Of a stretch of 64,000 nucleotides of DNA, positions 47,473 to 58,967 are shown one piece after another. The number at the start of each line of letters is the position of its first letter. Within the stretch, counting starts at the first letter, position 1. The stretch is taken from positions 62,001 to 126,000 of the forward strand of contig JALGAS010000004.1 of assembly GCA_023078685.1 (NCBI GenBank), written 5' to 3'. The notes under the pieces were generated by a model. That model worked only from the letters and a program-made list of their open reading frames with translations. It searched no databases and was not told where the DNA came from. Origin of the DNA: Neopestalotiopsis rosae. Its lineage: Eukaryota > Ascomycota > Sordariomycetes > Amphisphaeriales > Sporocadaceae. The position numbers and the translations under genes are program-made.

Positions 47473-50398
47473 TCTCGCATGTCTGTAGCCTGCATGTATG
47501 AGCACAGAAAAGTAGAGATAGATTAGCGATTACATGATACGCATAATAGAATCCCAGCTCGCTGCTAAATGATGAGACCAATTTCAGAGAAGACCCCATT
47601 AGCTAGACGCAATTGCCATATGCCATGAACGGAAGTGATTGTGAACAGTTTCACATCATCTGCTCAATGAGAAAACACTATATGGTTTGTCTCTGACCGG
47701 TTTGACCGGGCATCTCTTAAAGGCAAAGACCGAAACCAAGGTTGCGTGAATATTTGTATGAAGGAGACCCTGCTGCTTTGACAGGCCACGGGTTCTAGCT
47801 CCCGTCCAAGGCGTTCAACTTTCACCTTGTCAACGGCTTTTTGAGCCTGTGGCTGCCGGCAAGAAGCAAGTGCCCGGTGCCGCAGTCTGCAACATTTGAA
47901 AACCTTGATGGGAATGCAGCGATGGCAACTTGGCAATATGCTGGTCAGGTAGAGTTGGAAGGGTAAAACGCAGGGACACAATTCACGAGCTGTGCGCTCT
48001 CGACGTCGTCTTCTTATTGTCGATGGATCATGTCAGACAGCATTCGATTATTTGCTGAGCTGACCATTGTATTTCGCAAACTGATCGGGAAATGATTTCC
48101 GAACCAGAGATTTTTGTTCCATCCTCCTCCTTCTTTTCTTATTGCCAAAATCGAATGAACTCGATTGTGAGATTCGTGCAACCGTTTTCGCATTGAACTG
48201 GGTGGTAATTGCTGGTGGGAGAACTACGAGCTGTTCCTTCCCTAGCTCATAGTGGGGCTCGTCCAGTTTGATCCTGCTGCAGGCAGCCTTCCAATAGTGA
48301 CGTCATGCTTGTTCGACTTGGGAAAACCGCGACAAGACAGAACAGACTGCGCAACTTGGGGTGTGATTGAATTTCTTGCTAGAATCGAAACAATGTGACA
48401 TTGAAGCAGAGGGAATTCAAGGACGGGTTTGGTGATTGGTGCTAGCAGTGGGAAAAGCAGGAACATGTCGAAGAAGGTAAAGATGTCACATGTAAATCTT
48501 ATTAATAACATGAATACCGTCGCTTGCGAACGGGTATCATGTAGGTAGTATTAAGTAGCATTGAAATTCAATCTGGCAATCTATTACTCCAGAGATTTGA
48601 CTGGAAGAAATTCAAGGTTCAATCCACTACTCGCGTGGCTTTTCGGGCTTGCTTCACCATTGCCGCATAACTGAAATTGATCATGGCAAGCAAGTTGGGG
48701 AAAGACTTATCAGGTACGGGAGGCCAAGGGTGACTCTGGATACGACGAGACGGTAGTGGACTGTCATCCTGTCACTGTTCTAGACTCTGACCATATTCAC
48801 CCCAACCTGGCTGGCCTGGCTAAGCTGGCCTGACCTTGCCGACTCTCACATGAGGGGAGACGGAGGCTGCCGTATGCCTGATGCCCACCACCAAGATCAT
48901 TTTATCATGCACTGCATCAATCTTTGAAATACACCGAACAATAGATGTGACTGAGCAGATTTTAGGGGAGGGAGATATCGAATAGAAATAGTAGACATAT
49001 GCAATGATAATCCACGATTAAACAATTGTAGTCCGTCTTGCCATCAGCTCTGGCGACCCAGTTCGCGTCGGCCTGCATTTCGCCAGCAAGCAGGCTGTGG
49101 ATCTAGCCGACCTCGTCCCGCCTTTTCAGTGCCTAACCAGCATCTAGACAAGACGACTGCTTCCAGTCTCAGAAGACACACCGAAGTACTCAGCCTGCTG
49201 CACCTGCCTGCATTTGGAGCGGTCATGAGAAGTAAGAGAGGCGCAGGCTAGCTACCTCCTACATACATGTTCCCCTATCAAATGTCAACGTATGGCGAAG
49301 GTGGCCTCATCTCAACGCACCTTGCGTGTTGAACATACCCAGGCAGAATACGGCACTATGAGGGCTGGTGGGTGATGATCCTCGAGAGCCAACGACAGAA
49401 ATTATTGTGGACCACTTGAATAAAGATAGGTTTGGCGGGAAGAGATCAAGATCTATCATGGAACATTCCGACCATGGGGAAAAGTGGACGATCGATAGAG
49501 AGGATATACTTGTCTGCCCTCATATACAAGCTCTCTAGCCAAAAGTATCGACCTAGCTCCCGTTTCGCACGAGTTTCCCTTTGATACTACAGTAGGTACT
49601 CAATTCAGAGAAGGCCGTTGTCGCACTTCGTCCTCACCATTTCTTGAGTCTCTTTGAAATCTGTAATAATTCATTCTTCGCTCTTTCTTATTCTGATCTA
49701 TCCCCAACCAAGTCCCCGCTGTCCGAGTACCTAAGGACAGGGCCTGTTCCTTGGTTGCATCCACTCGCTCGTCCTGCCAGCCCCCCTCGGCTGTTAATTG
49801 TCGCTGCCCTATAACACCCTAGGAACCCTCCAAGCCGCTGTAGGATGACGACGTTTGTCTTCTAATCGATGCCCACCCGGTTCCAGTCAAGGCCCAAGTC
49901 CCAAGTGCGCGTGTTCGTCGTTTCGTCCCGAATAACCCCCCTTCAGGATCATTGTCTCTTCCCCCAATCCTCCAAATTAGGATTTCCAATTTCGAATTCC
50001 TCACATTGCCCAGCTGTTGTTCGTCCTGCTGCTTACGGCTTTGGCTTTCTTGTCTCTTTTGGATAGGTCAAACGTTTTTCTTAGCGCTCCTTGCGCGTCT
50101 GGACCAAGATTTCTTTTGGCTTGTGACTCTCGCACCCAGTCTCAGTCGCATGACGCTATTTCCAGGCGTCGATCCTTCCCGTTGTAACTAAAACTACCCC
50201 GCTACAACCACCAAATACGTATGTACGAGAAAGTACACACTGCATACTCCAGACCAAGTCAAGCGAGCGCTCGTGGAAAGCCTCGACCTGTCCAAGTGAC
50301 TGGACTGACTTTGTCAATCCTTTGGTCTAGAGATTAGATCAAAATCTCAAGGGACTCTTTGTTTTTTTTGTCAAACGAATTTCCTGTAAACAACAGTC
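47473..50398. other. Long gene-free region upstream of the DUF8035 gene
   Basis: This 2.9-kb region has no open frame with a recognisable domain on either strand. The final 800 bp is pyrimidine-rich with many TCC/CTT tracts, consistent with a long 5' leader and promoter of the gene at 50399. Repeated CTGGC-like units occur near 48810-48840. No tRNA or transposon ends were found. Confidence 0.5.
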
Positions 50399-52294
50399 AT
50401 GTCTTATCGAGTCGGCGGAGGTCGCGGTAGCGACGTGGGCGACCGCGATCGCTATTATTACGATGAACCTCGTCGTGGCCCGCCCCGTCGTAGTGAGTAC
50501 GACGAGGTCGAGACCTACGAGCGACGGGAAGAGCGCCGAAGCCCTCCAAGGCGAGGAGCACCTGTTCGAGAGTACGAAGAGACCGAAATTTCCGTTCGCG
50601 AGAGAGACAGTCGCACGCCGGCTTTCCTGCGAGAGGAACCCCGCCGCGAGGCTGGCCCGTTGGTCCTCCGCTCCCGTGAGATCGAGACAATCGACCGCCG
50701 TCGCCCTCGCAGCCCCAGTCCCGTCCGTGAGCAAGAGCGTGTGGTTATTCGCCGACGCAGTGTATCGCCACCCAGGAGAGAAAGATCACCCCCGCCGCCG
50801 CCCATGCAAGAGCTCCGGCGGCCCAGATTCATCGAGCGATCGCCGTCTCCAGAAGTTCGTGTAGAATCACGTGAAATTGTCAGAGTCGACCGGCGGAGAG
50901 AAAGATCGCCAACTCCGGAAAGAGAGCAAGAGATTAGAATCATTCAACGTGAGAGGCAGAGGGTTCCCTCCCCAAGCCCTTCACCACCTCCTCCGCCACC
51001 AGCTCCGCCAGTGATTCGCGGGCCAACTATCGAGCGAGAAGTCATTACTCACTATCGCGACATTGACCATGGTAAGGCTCAAACTCTCTTTTCAAATCCA
51101 TGTGCTGCAGCATTTGTTGATTCTTAATTCAGGTGTCGAACGTGTACCTCCACCAGCTCCCGCGCCAGCTCCATACCCTCCGTTCCCACCGCCGGCCCCC
51201 ATCATTGAGCCTCGCCGTGGGAGAGAAACTGAAACAGAAATTGATATATATTCTTCGCGCAATGAGACAGAAGTGGATATTCACAGACACAGCCGCTCTC
51301 GTTCGAGGCCTAGGCCACGACCAGTCGTACCTCCTCGGGGTCCCTCGTACTACGATGACGAGGTGATCGTTCGAAGCGACCGTGATCGCCTGCAAGTTGA
51401 GATAGAGCGCGATCACAAGCGTTCCCGCTCTGTTGCACCGCCACCTCCTCGTCCTGAGCGTCCCGATTATTCGGAAGAGTCTGAGTACATTACAAGCAAG
51501 ATCGACTCGCGAGGCCGTATGGGTGAGGCATGGCACGGTGCGACTAAAGACTGGACCATTGTCGATGTTCCGCCTGGTACTGAGCGAGTCAAGATGGACG
51601 GAGTCGGAGGTGGTGGCGCCGAGGTTACATGGCAGCGCTACAATGGCGTACGACGTGCCAAGTTCATACCTGAACGCGACGAACGTCCCCGGCCTCCGGC
51701 GCCCGGCCCAATGCCCATTGTACCTTATGCCAGTACAAGCGTCAGCGAGTCCACTTCCGACCGTGACCGCTTGAGCGTGCAGATCTACGACAAACACCGC
51801 GACAGCTCACGTGACCGTCCTGTTGTTGAGGATGTGCATGATACACGCATTTCCATCAGAGATCGTGACCGGGACCGCGGCCGACGTCCCCTCAAGAAGC
51901 AGCATGATATGTGGACTGAAATCACCAAAGATTTGGTCGTCCGCGAGGCTATTGAGCGCTTGGGCTACGAATATGAGGAGACGGAATATTTCTTTTACGT
52001 GATGGAATACCTCAAATACGTGAGTTCCCAGCCAAATTAGCACAGCATTCACTTTACATCTTACTGACACAACTGTAGGAGGACGTTCTAGAAATCGTCA
52101 ACTTGTCCGACTCGATCCGCAGGGCCCGCAGAGACCGAGCCAGGGAGATTGAGTGGGAACGAGAAGCCAGAGAACGCTGGGAGCGCAAACACAGACACCA
52201 TCACAAGCATCGCGACTGGGATGACGAGAGAGTCGTGGAGCGCGAGGTCATTTACGAGCATGAACGCAAGCCGGTACGGGGATACCTTCACTAG
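50399..52294 (+). CDS. Arg/Glu-rich DUF8035-type fungal protein
   Basis: Three exons, 50399-51071, 51133-52019 and 52079-52294, encode 591 aa. The first two thirds are low complexity: Arg/Glu/Asp/Ser-rich with RERSP, RRRSVSPPRRERSP and poly-Pro patches, resembling SR-like or RNA-associated disordered proteins. A more ordered part follows, with YITSKIDSRGRMGEAWHGATKDWTIVDVPPGTERV. The compact C-terminal domain contains DMWTEITKDLVVREAIERLGYEYEETEYFFYVMEYLKYEDV, then a His/Arg/Glu-rich tail. I recognise the C-terminal block as the fungal DUF8035-type domain, which has no established function to my knowledge. There is no signal peptide or membrane helix, so a nuclear or cytoplasmic location is likely. 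The final intron interrupts the conserved domain at YLKY/EDVLEIVNLSD, which supports the gene model. Confidence 0.82.
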
Positions 52295-52792
52295 ACTGCT
52301 AGTGCAATGGTATCTTGCATGGCAAGATGACGCCAAAAACGGATTGCGGTGCCACGTTGAACGAAATTTATGACTGTAAAGAGATAGACCGACAATTTTG
52401 ATCGACGAAAGGGTTGAGATGATTGGGGGATTCTTACTTCTTCAAGTGTCGGCGGCGGACTGATCAAGACTTTATGGCTGAGATTTTTGTCTTCTTACTA
52501 TCTCGCTGCATGTTTTCTGCCTTTTATGGGGACCATTTTCGACGACATAGCGCAGGCACCAGGCATGGAGGAGACGCGAACTGTATCTAGAGATATGAAT
52601 GCTGCAGAATTATGACTTATGATTGACGATCTATACAAGAACCATTTTGAAGAATCGCTCGTTTGGAAGCTACGTACTTAAGAAGTGAGGTTTGTTGGAC
52701 ACCGAAAACAGCCAATAAACACTGAAATGCAAAGGGGTCTCGGCAAACTGATTTTAGCTATTGTGTTCTGTAACGGATAGCTGAGGCTCAGG
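52295..52792. other. 3' intergenic spacer
   Basis: This is about 500 bp between two convergent genes (the DUF8035 gene and the NUDX14-like gene). It holds their 3' untranslated regions, and I see no additional gene. Confidence 0.5.
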
Positions 52793-53878
52793 TTATAGTT
52801 TGCCTTCCCTCTTCAAGCCCTCCCACAAGGCAACAGCAGCCAAGCACTTTGCATCCCGTCTGCCCTCTTTCCAGAGATCCTTCATCTTGGCGAGCTTCAA
52901 TGTGATTTTCTCGCCATCGTCCCTCAACCCGGTCAACTTGCCCGTCCACTCGTCGAGGCTGCTTCTCGGCACTCGCCGCTCGTGCACAAAGACTGGAATA
53001 AACTCATCACAGCCGCCGGCCGACGGATACATGGCGTCGGGGAGATTTTCGTCAGCATCCACGCTGCCACTACCGCTACTATTACCAGAACCCTCTTGCT
53101 GCTGCAGATGGGAGCCTTTTTGTATCGCCTCGCCAGCCAAATCGCTCAAATTCGTCAGGTCTGACTCCTCAATCACCAGCCCAAGCTCCTCCTCAATCTC
53201 CCGAGCCGCCGCGCCGGCAAACGTGCCATTGTCTACCATGCCGGCCGGCAGCTCAACGAATCCGAGACTGCCGGCGGGAACACGCGGCTGCACGGTCAAG
53301 ATGACGCAGCGCTCCTCGCCCTCTTGTGCGCTGCCCGCCTCGACGTCGTCGGGAACCAGCAGGACGAGCATGGCGACGCTTGGGCCCCGTAGAAATATCG
53401 AGCCGGGGAGATGCTCGTCCCGGGCATTGCGCACGTCGGCCTGCAATTTTAGAAAGCCGATGCGCTCGCCTCCAAACAGGTCGAACGACTGGATCTTGAC
53501 CTGGCGCAGGGCGTAGGGCTCTGCGCGGAACGGGTGCGAGGGGTTGGTGTGCTGCTGGGCCAGGGACTTGATCAGTCTGGTGAGCCAGCGCTGTGGTTAT
53601 GTATATTAGCCAAAAATGTTTCTCATGGAAATTTGGAAGAAGGTCCTTACGTTTAATGGGGAGAATTTCTCTAGCATATCTTGTGATAGACCCTCGGGCA
53701 CAACAATGTCGATGTCGGCCGCGGATTGCAGCCTGATGGTCGTCATGTTTGGGGACGATATACTGCTAGACAGTGACGCAATTGGACGACCAAGATTGAT
53801 TAGATGGTTCGGTGGCAGGATGAAATTGACTGGTTTGATGTATGTCCGGAGTGGTAAACGAAACGTTGGAATAATCAT
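52793..53878 (-). CDS. Nudix hydrolase, ADP-sugar diphosphatase (NUDX14)-like
   Basis: Two exons on the minus strand, 53651-53878 and 52793-53590, encode 341 aa. The core holds ELPAGMVDNGTFAGAAAREIEEELG. The REUxEExG half of the Nudix box is intact, but the first half is one residue short and has Thr where the canonical Glu stands. The ELPAGM...REIEEELG pattern resembles plant NUDX14, whose box is similarly altered; it hydrolyses ADP-glucose/ADP-ribose-type sugars. A Ser/Gly-rich insertion (about 20 residues) sits between the box and the C-terminal part. The first ATG (53878) adds a basic, Ser-rich leader of 44 residues that looks like a mitochondrial presequence. The in-frame ATG at 53746 would give a 297-aa cytosolic form. 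Substrate and start are both unproven. Confidence 0.82.
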
Positions 53879-54150
53879 TTCTCGGGTACGTATGTTTATT
53901 TATAACATGAAATCCGAGTTCTCCATCGCCAGGCAATCATCAAATATCTTGTAAGGTATCATATCATGCACAGCGGGTGGGTATTTACACATATAAGCAA
54001 CGCCCAGCATCATAGACCCACTAATTCCAGGCAAACCAGCCTCCAACATCAGCGTTGCCAGGGAAAGTGCAAGCAGTATTCAAATGACATCAAAATAATA
54101 TTTATTGCCAAAACCTAGTGAGACTATTATAAAAATATTGAAATAAAGTC

Positions 54151-54158
54151 AAAAAAAA
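54151..54158 (-). terminator. RNA polymerase III terminator of tRNA-Glu
   Basis: A run of eight T on the minus strand begins 15 nt beyond the tRNA 3' end. This is the usual Pol III termination signal. Confidence 0.75.
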
Positions 54159-54172
54159 TACATTTAATGACA

Positions 54173-54260
54173 CTCCGAATCGGGGAATCGAACCCCGAGC
54201 TCCGCGGTAGTAAGACATAGTCTTGAAAACGCGAAATGTTGACCGTTACACCAATTCGGA
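54173..54260 (-). tRNA. tRNA-Glu(UUC): tRNA-Glu (anticodon UUC) with a 16-nt intron
   Basis: Read on the minus strand, the acceptor stem TCCGAAT pairs with ATTCGGA over 7 bp, and the discriminator base is G. The D-arm contains GGTGTAACGGTCAAC, and the T-arm is CGGGG-TTCGATT-CCCCG, matching the B box. The anticodon stem TCGCG/CGCGG encloses TTTTCA, giving anticodon TTC, then an intron of about 16 nt at the canonical position after base 37. A T8 terminator follows. Overall sequence resembles fungal tRNA-Glu. The intron boundary is inferred from the position rule and may be off by a base. Confidence 0.92.
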
Positions 54261-55194
54261 TGGAGAATTGCTTTCAGGTGTCCGGAAATGAGTGGGCTTA
54301 TCACTTCATATACTAATGATATTGTGGACTCCTTAACGGAATAGCAATTATATTAGCGTCAGCGCGCAGATCGATCATGGTCCATCAGTGACTAGGTCGT
54401 TGAGAGAGACTGAATAGGACATTCTTATTTGTTGGAAGAATCAATTTGTACAGGCTGAAGTTCATGAATTCACATTTTAGCACCTTTGAAATTTAATTTT
54501 ACATGGGAAAACCCGATACAATACGTCGCTCCTTTATAATGTCTAGAAGTACAATGTTTCAATGCGAGTACAACCACTTAAATTCTCTTGTTTTGCTGGA
54601 AGAACTAAGATCTCAGGCATTCATTGGCTAGGTCAACGACTGAATACAAAGCATCACCAAACAGCTTTGATCTCGATTTAATACAAGTGTCACGAATTGT
54701 ATTATTGCGTTTGAAAGTCGTGAAAAGTTTGTTTACTATAATGGCGCTGCTTGCTATACGAAATACATCCTTTGATGAATCTTGCGGTTCTGTATTCAAT
54801 TGCTGCCTATACATCCCGACTAGGAATCCTCGTCGTCAAGATCGAAATCACAAACGACCGCAGGCTTTTGTCACAATAATTTCGGACTCTGACTTGTCAC
54901 TCTTGGCAGGATAAATTCGAACAGAAGAAGGATAAGACAAGGGAGAAAGAGTATGTAGGAGTTATAATATATTCTGAGTCAGCCTTGCTTTGCTTACCAT
55001 CAGATTTGATTCATAGACTTGCTACAAGTGTTTGCCACTGGGCCATTCTCAAAAAGTATAAATTATATACCCTGATTAAACACATCACACTGTTTCCATA
55101 ATGGAACCCCCAGCGATCGTTTCCATTTCCATGGCATAAGAATCCAAGTATTACCTGCCTCACACCCAAGAATACCAATATTATCTTGTACATA
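54261..55194. other. AT-rich intergenic region
   Basis: This is about 930 bp between the tRNA and the 3' end of the SDR gene. It is AT-rich, and no supported gene, repeat or regulatory site was found. Confidence 0.5.
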
Positions 55195-55974
55195 TCAAAT
55201 CAAGTGCGCTCCGCTCCGAGTCTTGATAACCTCACCCGTACAATTCCCATCCTTCATGAGATACAGGTACGCCTCGGCCACATCCTCGACCCGGCCCGCC
55301 CGACCCACCAGCGTCTGCACGCCCGCCTCACGCAGAAACTTGGCCTTTTGCTCAGCCGTCATGCTTGCATTGTCCCACAGCGGCGTGTCCACCAGGCCCG
55401 GTTCCACGGCATTGACGCGGATCGGCCGCAGGTCCAGGGCCAAGTTGCGCGCGAGACCTGTTGTGCCCGCGCCCATGTACGCCATGAGCGACCAGCCCGG
55501 CCGGCCGCCGTCGGCAATCGACCCCGTCGTCAGCGTGAGGCTCGACTCAGGGCTCTTGGCGAGGTGGCGCATCGCTGTTTTGCCAACCAGGACGGGCACC
55601 ACGAGGCGCATGTGGGTGGCGCGGCAGATGGTCGCCTTGGAAATTTCCGCCAGCGGCGAAATGGTCAGGCCGTCGGCTGCCGTGAAGACGACGTGATCAA
55701 TGGCCTGGACGCTGCCGGCCTTTTGGAACAGAGCCTCAAGGTCCTCCTCTACCGTATCCTCGTGAGACAGGTCGCAGCCCAGTCCTGCGAGGTCTGCGGA
55801 TGTATAAGTCGTCTTGATATCAGATACGGCGGTGTCTGCGCTCTTTCGCGAGGACCCAACGAGCGTCACACAGGCGCCGGCTTCGAGGGATGCCTCGACC
55901 ACACCACGGCCAATGCCCTTGCTGCCTCCGATGACGAGGACATGCTTTTCGGCGAGCTTGTTATACTTGAACAT
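55195..55974 (-). CDS. SDR-fold oxidoreductase-like protein lacking the catalytic Lys
   Basis: A single exon encodes 259 aa from the ATG at 55974; an in-frame ATG at 56037 would add 21 residues, but the family begins at MFKYNKLAEKHVLVIGG. The Rossmann motif GGSKGIG lies at residues 16-22. RPIRVNAVEPGLVDTPLW is the usual post-catalytic segment. Ser152 (TTGSIADGG) is in the place of the active-site Ser. At the expected Y-x-x-x-K the protein reads Y166-M-G-A-G170, so the lysine is missing. Some fungal SDR subfamilies share a degenerate site, so it may have a different mechanism, a non-enzymatic role or a poor substrate range. There are no introns, and GC content is high compared with the flanks. 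Confidence 0.85.
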   Translation of the reverse strand: MFKYNKLAEKHVLVIGGSKGIGRGVVEASLEAGACVTLVGSSRKSADTAVSDIKTTYTSADLAGLGCDLSHEDTVEEDLEALFQKAGSVQAIDHVVFTAADGLTISPLAEISKATICRATHMRLVVPVLVGKTAMRHLAKSPESSLTLTTGSIADGGRPGWSLMAYMGAGTTGLARNLALDLRPIRVNAVEPGLVDTPLWDNASMTAEQKAKFLREAGVQTLVGRAGRVEDVAEAYLYLMKDGNCTGEVIKTRSGAHLI

Positions 55975-56608
55975 TTTTATGAAAGAGGAGCAGGGACTTT
56001 TGCGAATCCTGGAATGGTACTGGTCTTGGGAATACAAAAATCGTTGATTTCGAGTGCAAGAAATTTCTACTCGAGTGCGCCTTATTCAACAACTTCTCAC
56101 CCTGTGCCACGATTACATTCCTTATATAAATGTTTTGTATTATAAATCAATCAATCAAGTCGTCGAGGCGGACTTAGTCAATTAATCCCATGGTGAGCAT
56201 CACATCATATCAGACACAAGCACGTTCTGATTAAAAGCCGGCGGCAATAATTTTAGGGGGGATGATTGGGTGGTAAGAGCGGCATCATGCTCAAGAGGCT
56301 GCGCAATTGGCTTTGGTGTGACGGCAATAGGCATAGTCTGCTTCATTGCCGGCACAATAAAATTAGAGTTACCTGTCTTAGACCCGTTGTTCGATCGATA
56401 TGACCGAGTATAAATGTGTAGGTCGGTGTTAGCCGATACTGCTTACGGCAAGTCCTATCCCCATGGTAAGTCCCGGGCTAGAAACAGACACAAGCTTGAG
56501 TATAATTTAGGTCGACTATGCCGTAAATACGAGATAATTACTATATACTAGAAAGTACCAATGACTACATTCAATTTTCACGAGCTCTTCATCCTAAAGC
56601 AGCATCGC
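55975..56608. other. Intergenic spacer
   Basis: This is about 630 bp between the SDR-like gene and the 3' end of the carboxypeptidase gene, both on the minus strand. It should contain the SDR promoter. No further gene is seen. Confidence 0.5.
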
Positions 56609-57922
56609 TTATGCGTTGGCAGCTGCAGCAAGCAACAACTCCATGAATCCAGCATTCGTCTCCAAAATATTTTGCTTGTAGGTTGCCGCTGTGGGGTAGA
56701 AGCCACACGAGGCAGCATTGTTGGAGAAGCCAAACTCGACAGTAAAAGCGTGAACCAGACCTAGGCTGGGATCGGCAAAGTGCCTCGAATAGGAGTAGTC
56801 GTCGCTGGCACCCGAAGTTGGGTAGAGCTCATTAGCCTGCTCAACATCGTACGAGCGTCCAGTCGTGGCCTTCATGGCTGCGCCGATGCTATTGGCCGTC
56901 TTCTCATTCAGGGCCCATGCGTCGGTTTCGGTGTACTCGGAGTAGACGAGACCGTTGCGGTCGGGCGAGACACCACGGGCCTTGTTGTATGTTGCGTTCA
57001 AAAAGTTCATGCTTGGATCTGTGTCCTGGTTGTCGTCACTTCCCCAGCTGTAAAGAACCACTCCAGCATCCGAGTGAAGATCGAGGAACCACTCAACATT
57101 GGCGTGTTCGTCCAGAACCCATTTGATGCTCTGGGTCTCTGGCTCTGAGAAGGCCTTTGTTCCGTGATATGTCTCTGATGCTGGGCTTGTCGAGGCAACG
57201 CCTGATTGAACCGAGGTAGCAAAGAGGTTGGGAAAGTCCCAGAGGAAGTCAAAGTTGCGGTTCAGATCAACACCGATAGTGGCTGGCCGGCCAGTAGTGG
57301 CAGAGGCAGGGTTGCGGTTCTTCCTCCAGCAGCTATTTGACGACTGATCGTACGCGACACCATCGGGGTTGCTCAGGGGCACAAACACAATTCCCGCTGA
57401 CAAGGCGGTCTTGACCTGAGCAGCCGTGTAGGTCTTGCTGCCATATGTCAGACCGAGGTTGTTCTTGTTGGCGTAAAGAAGATCCGAGATGAAGTAAATC
57501 ACGTTGTCAGGTCCACCTCGCTCTCGGGCATGGATACCAGCATTGATGTAAACACTGTACGCGTCGGTACCGTTTCCAGTGCCTCCAACCTTGCCACCAT
57601 AGATGCTTCTTCCCTCGTAAGTCTTATAAGGGGCTGTGAATGTCTCAATGTCGTAGACAGTGGCCAGCCCCTGGAGAGCGCTGCTAATCTCCTCGACGTT
57701 GAAAATAAGACCCGGAGTGGTAGATGATGCTTGGGTACCGAGTCCGCGAGGAGCTATGGTACCATTGGAGAATCGATCGCCAGTACCAATAGACAGTCCA
57801 TTGTTTGCTCTAGGGTCGACCCGACCGGAGCGGCGCACGATCCCAGCCTTCTCGTCGGCTGTGAGACAGGCCTGTGAGAGCGCTGCCAGGCCCAAAAGAC
57901 CGAAAAACTGCGAGCCCTTCAT
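56609..57922 (-). CDS. Secreted zinc carboxypeptidase, family M14
   Basis: A single exon encodes 437 aa. A signal peptide (about 1-18, FFGLLGLAALSQA) leads to a short basic segment with RR pairs (residues 30-31) that could be a processing site. The M14 domain follows, with zinc ligands His131 and Glu134 (GIHARERGG) and His283 (DLHSDAG), the substrate-binding NRNFDF (221-226), and catalytic Glu396 (FTVEFGF). The region before the catalytic domain is only about 60-70 residues, shorter than the roughly 90-residue propeptide of classical M14A procarboxypeptidases. The protein would remove C-terminal residues from peptides outside the cell, supporting nutrient acquisition. Specificity is not certain from sequence. 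It is intronless, unusual beside its neighbours. Confidence 0.93.
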   Translation of the reverse strand: MKGSQFFGLLGLAALSQACLTADEKAGIVRRSGRVDPRANNGLSIGTGDRFSNGTIAPRGLGTQASSTTPGLIFNVEEISSALQGLATVYDIETFTAPYKTYEGRSIYGGKVGGTGNGTDAYSVYINAGIHARERGGPDNVIYFISDLLYANKNNLGLTYGSKTYTAAQVKTALSAGIVFVPLSNPDGVAYDQSSNSCWRKNRNPASATTGRPATIGVDLNRNFDFLWDFPNLFATSVQSGVASTSPASETYHGTKAFSEPETQSIKWVLDEHANVEWFLDLHSDAGVVLYSWGSDDNQDTDPSMNFLNATYNKARGVSPDRNGLVYSEYTETDAWALNEKTANSIGAAMKATTGRSYDVEQANELYPTSGASDDYSYSRHFADPSLGLVHAFTVEFGFSNNAASCGFYPTAATYKQNILETNAGFMELLLAAAANA

Positions 57923-58967
57923 TTTCCAATTCGTATGGAAACCTTCTCAACGTATCTATGCTACAGCTGCTTTTAGTGATAGCAAGAGGATACCGGAAAT
58001 GATACAATGATGACGGTTGCTCGAATTCAAAGATAAAGATTTCGAGGGGCGCGACGGACCAACAACAACTCGCTGCATCTCGTCTCTCGTGAGGTTGCGA
58101 CTTCCGGCATACATATATGGCAATACCGACTTGAGGAGACCACCCCCCTGTCTGAAGTCCGTTACCACCTTACCCGGAACAAAATAAGCTTAAGCGACTG
58201 GCATGAAAGGCAATAGCCAAGGGGGTCATGTGGACGCGGCCGGTGGCTTTGATTGCGACCCAGAATAATGATCCAGACTTGATCCAGGCCGGGAAAGCCA
58301 ATGGCTTCGTTGTTGCTAGTGGCTGGCCCGGCATGGCGTCACTGGCTGTAAAAGGATGGTGCTGCTGAAGAACAAATCTCCTGCCCCAGGAACGGTAGCG
58401 GGAGGGTTGTATGTTTGCTACTCGTATGCTTTGCTAATTCTATCCGATGCCCCTGGAAGTTGACAAGTTCCGGGGTCTGTATGCCGAATCGGGAAGGTGG
58501 ATTGGCTCTCCGCCGGTATTCGACGAAACCACGGCATCGGTTTTGAAGCCCTTTGTGGATAGGAAGGCTTGGCAAGTAAATTTATAGTCTAGGGAACCTT
58601 CTTTTGCACGGCACCCCAAAATGAGATGAGAAAAGATAAAACGGGGAGAGATAGACTGCTTTCTGCCGGGTAGTCAGCCAAGGCTATTATTGTTGTTACC
58701 AAATTGTGCTCGTAATAGAGCTCTGCTATACTCTGTAGGATTGTTGTATGAATTTGGGCATGTTGGAACTGGCAATCCATGAGGAAAAGTACCCCATGTC
58801 GTAGCATAATATTCTCCTGACAACTTCCCCATATTTTGGAGGCATATCGATTATTGAAGTGGCGTTCTCAGATCTTGTCTTCCCTTTCTATCGTCTTTGT
58901 CTAAAACCGGCACGAATCTCCGTCGCTGATGATGTAGAAGCAATACACAACACTTGAATCATACATC
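57923..58967. other. Intergenic region upstream of the M14 carboxypeptidase
   Basis: This is about 1 kb holding the carboxypeptidase promoter and the 3' region of the TCD gene. No open frame here has a recognisable domain. Confidence 0.5.

Noticed and set aside
50515..51797. Minus-strand frames of 140-220 codons opposite the DUF8035 gene
   Set aside because: They arise from the Arg/Glu-rich codon pattern of the real gene on the plus strand.
55186..56145. 319-codon plus-strand frame opposite the SDR-like gene
   Set aside because: It is the antisense of a GC-rich intronless gene with a clear SDR fold on the minus strand.
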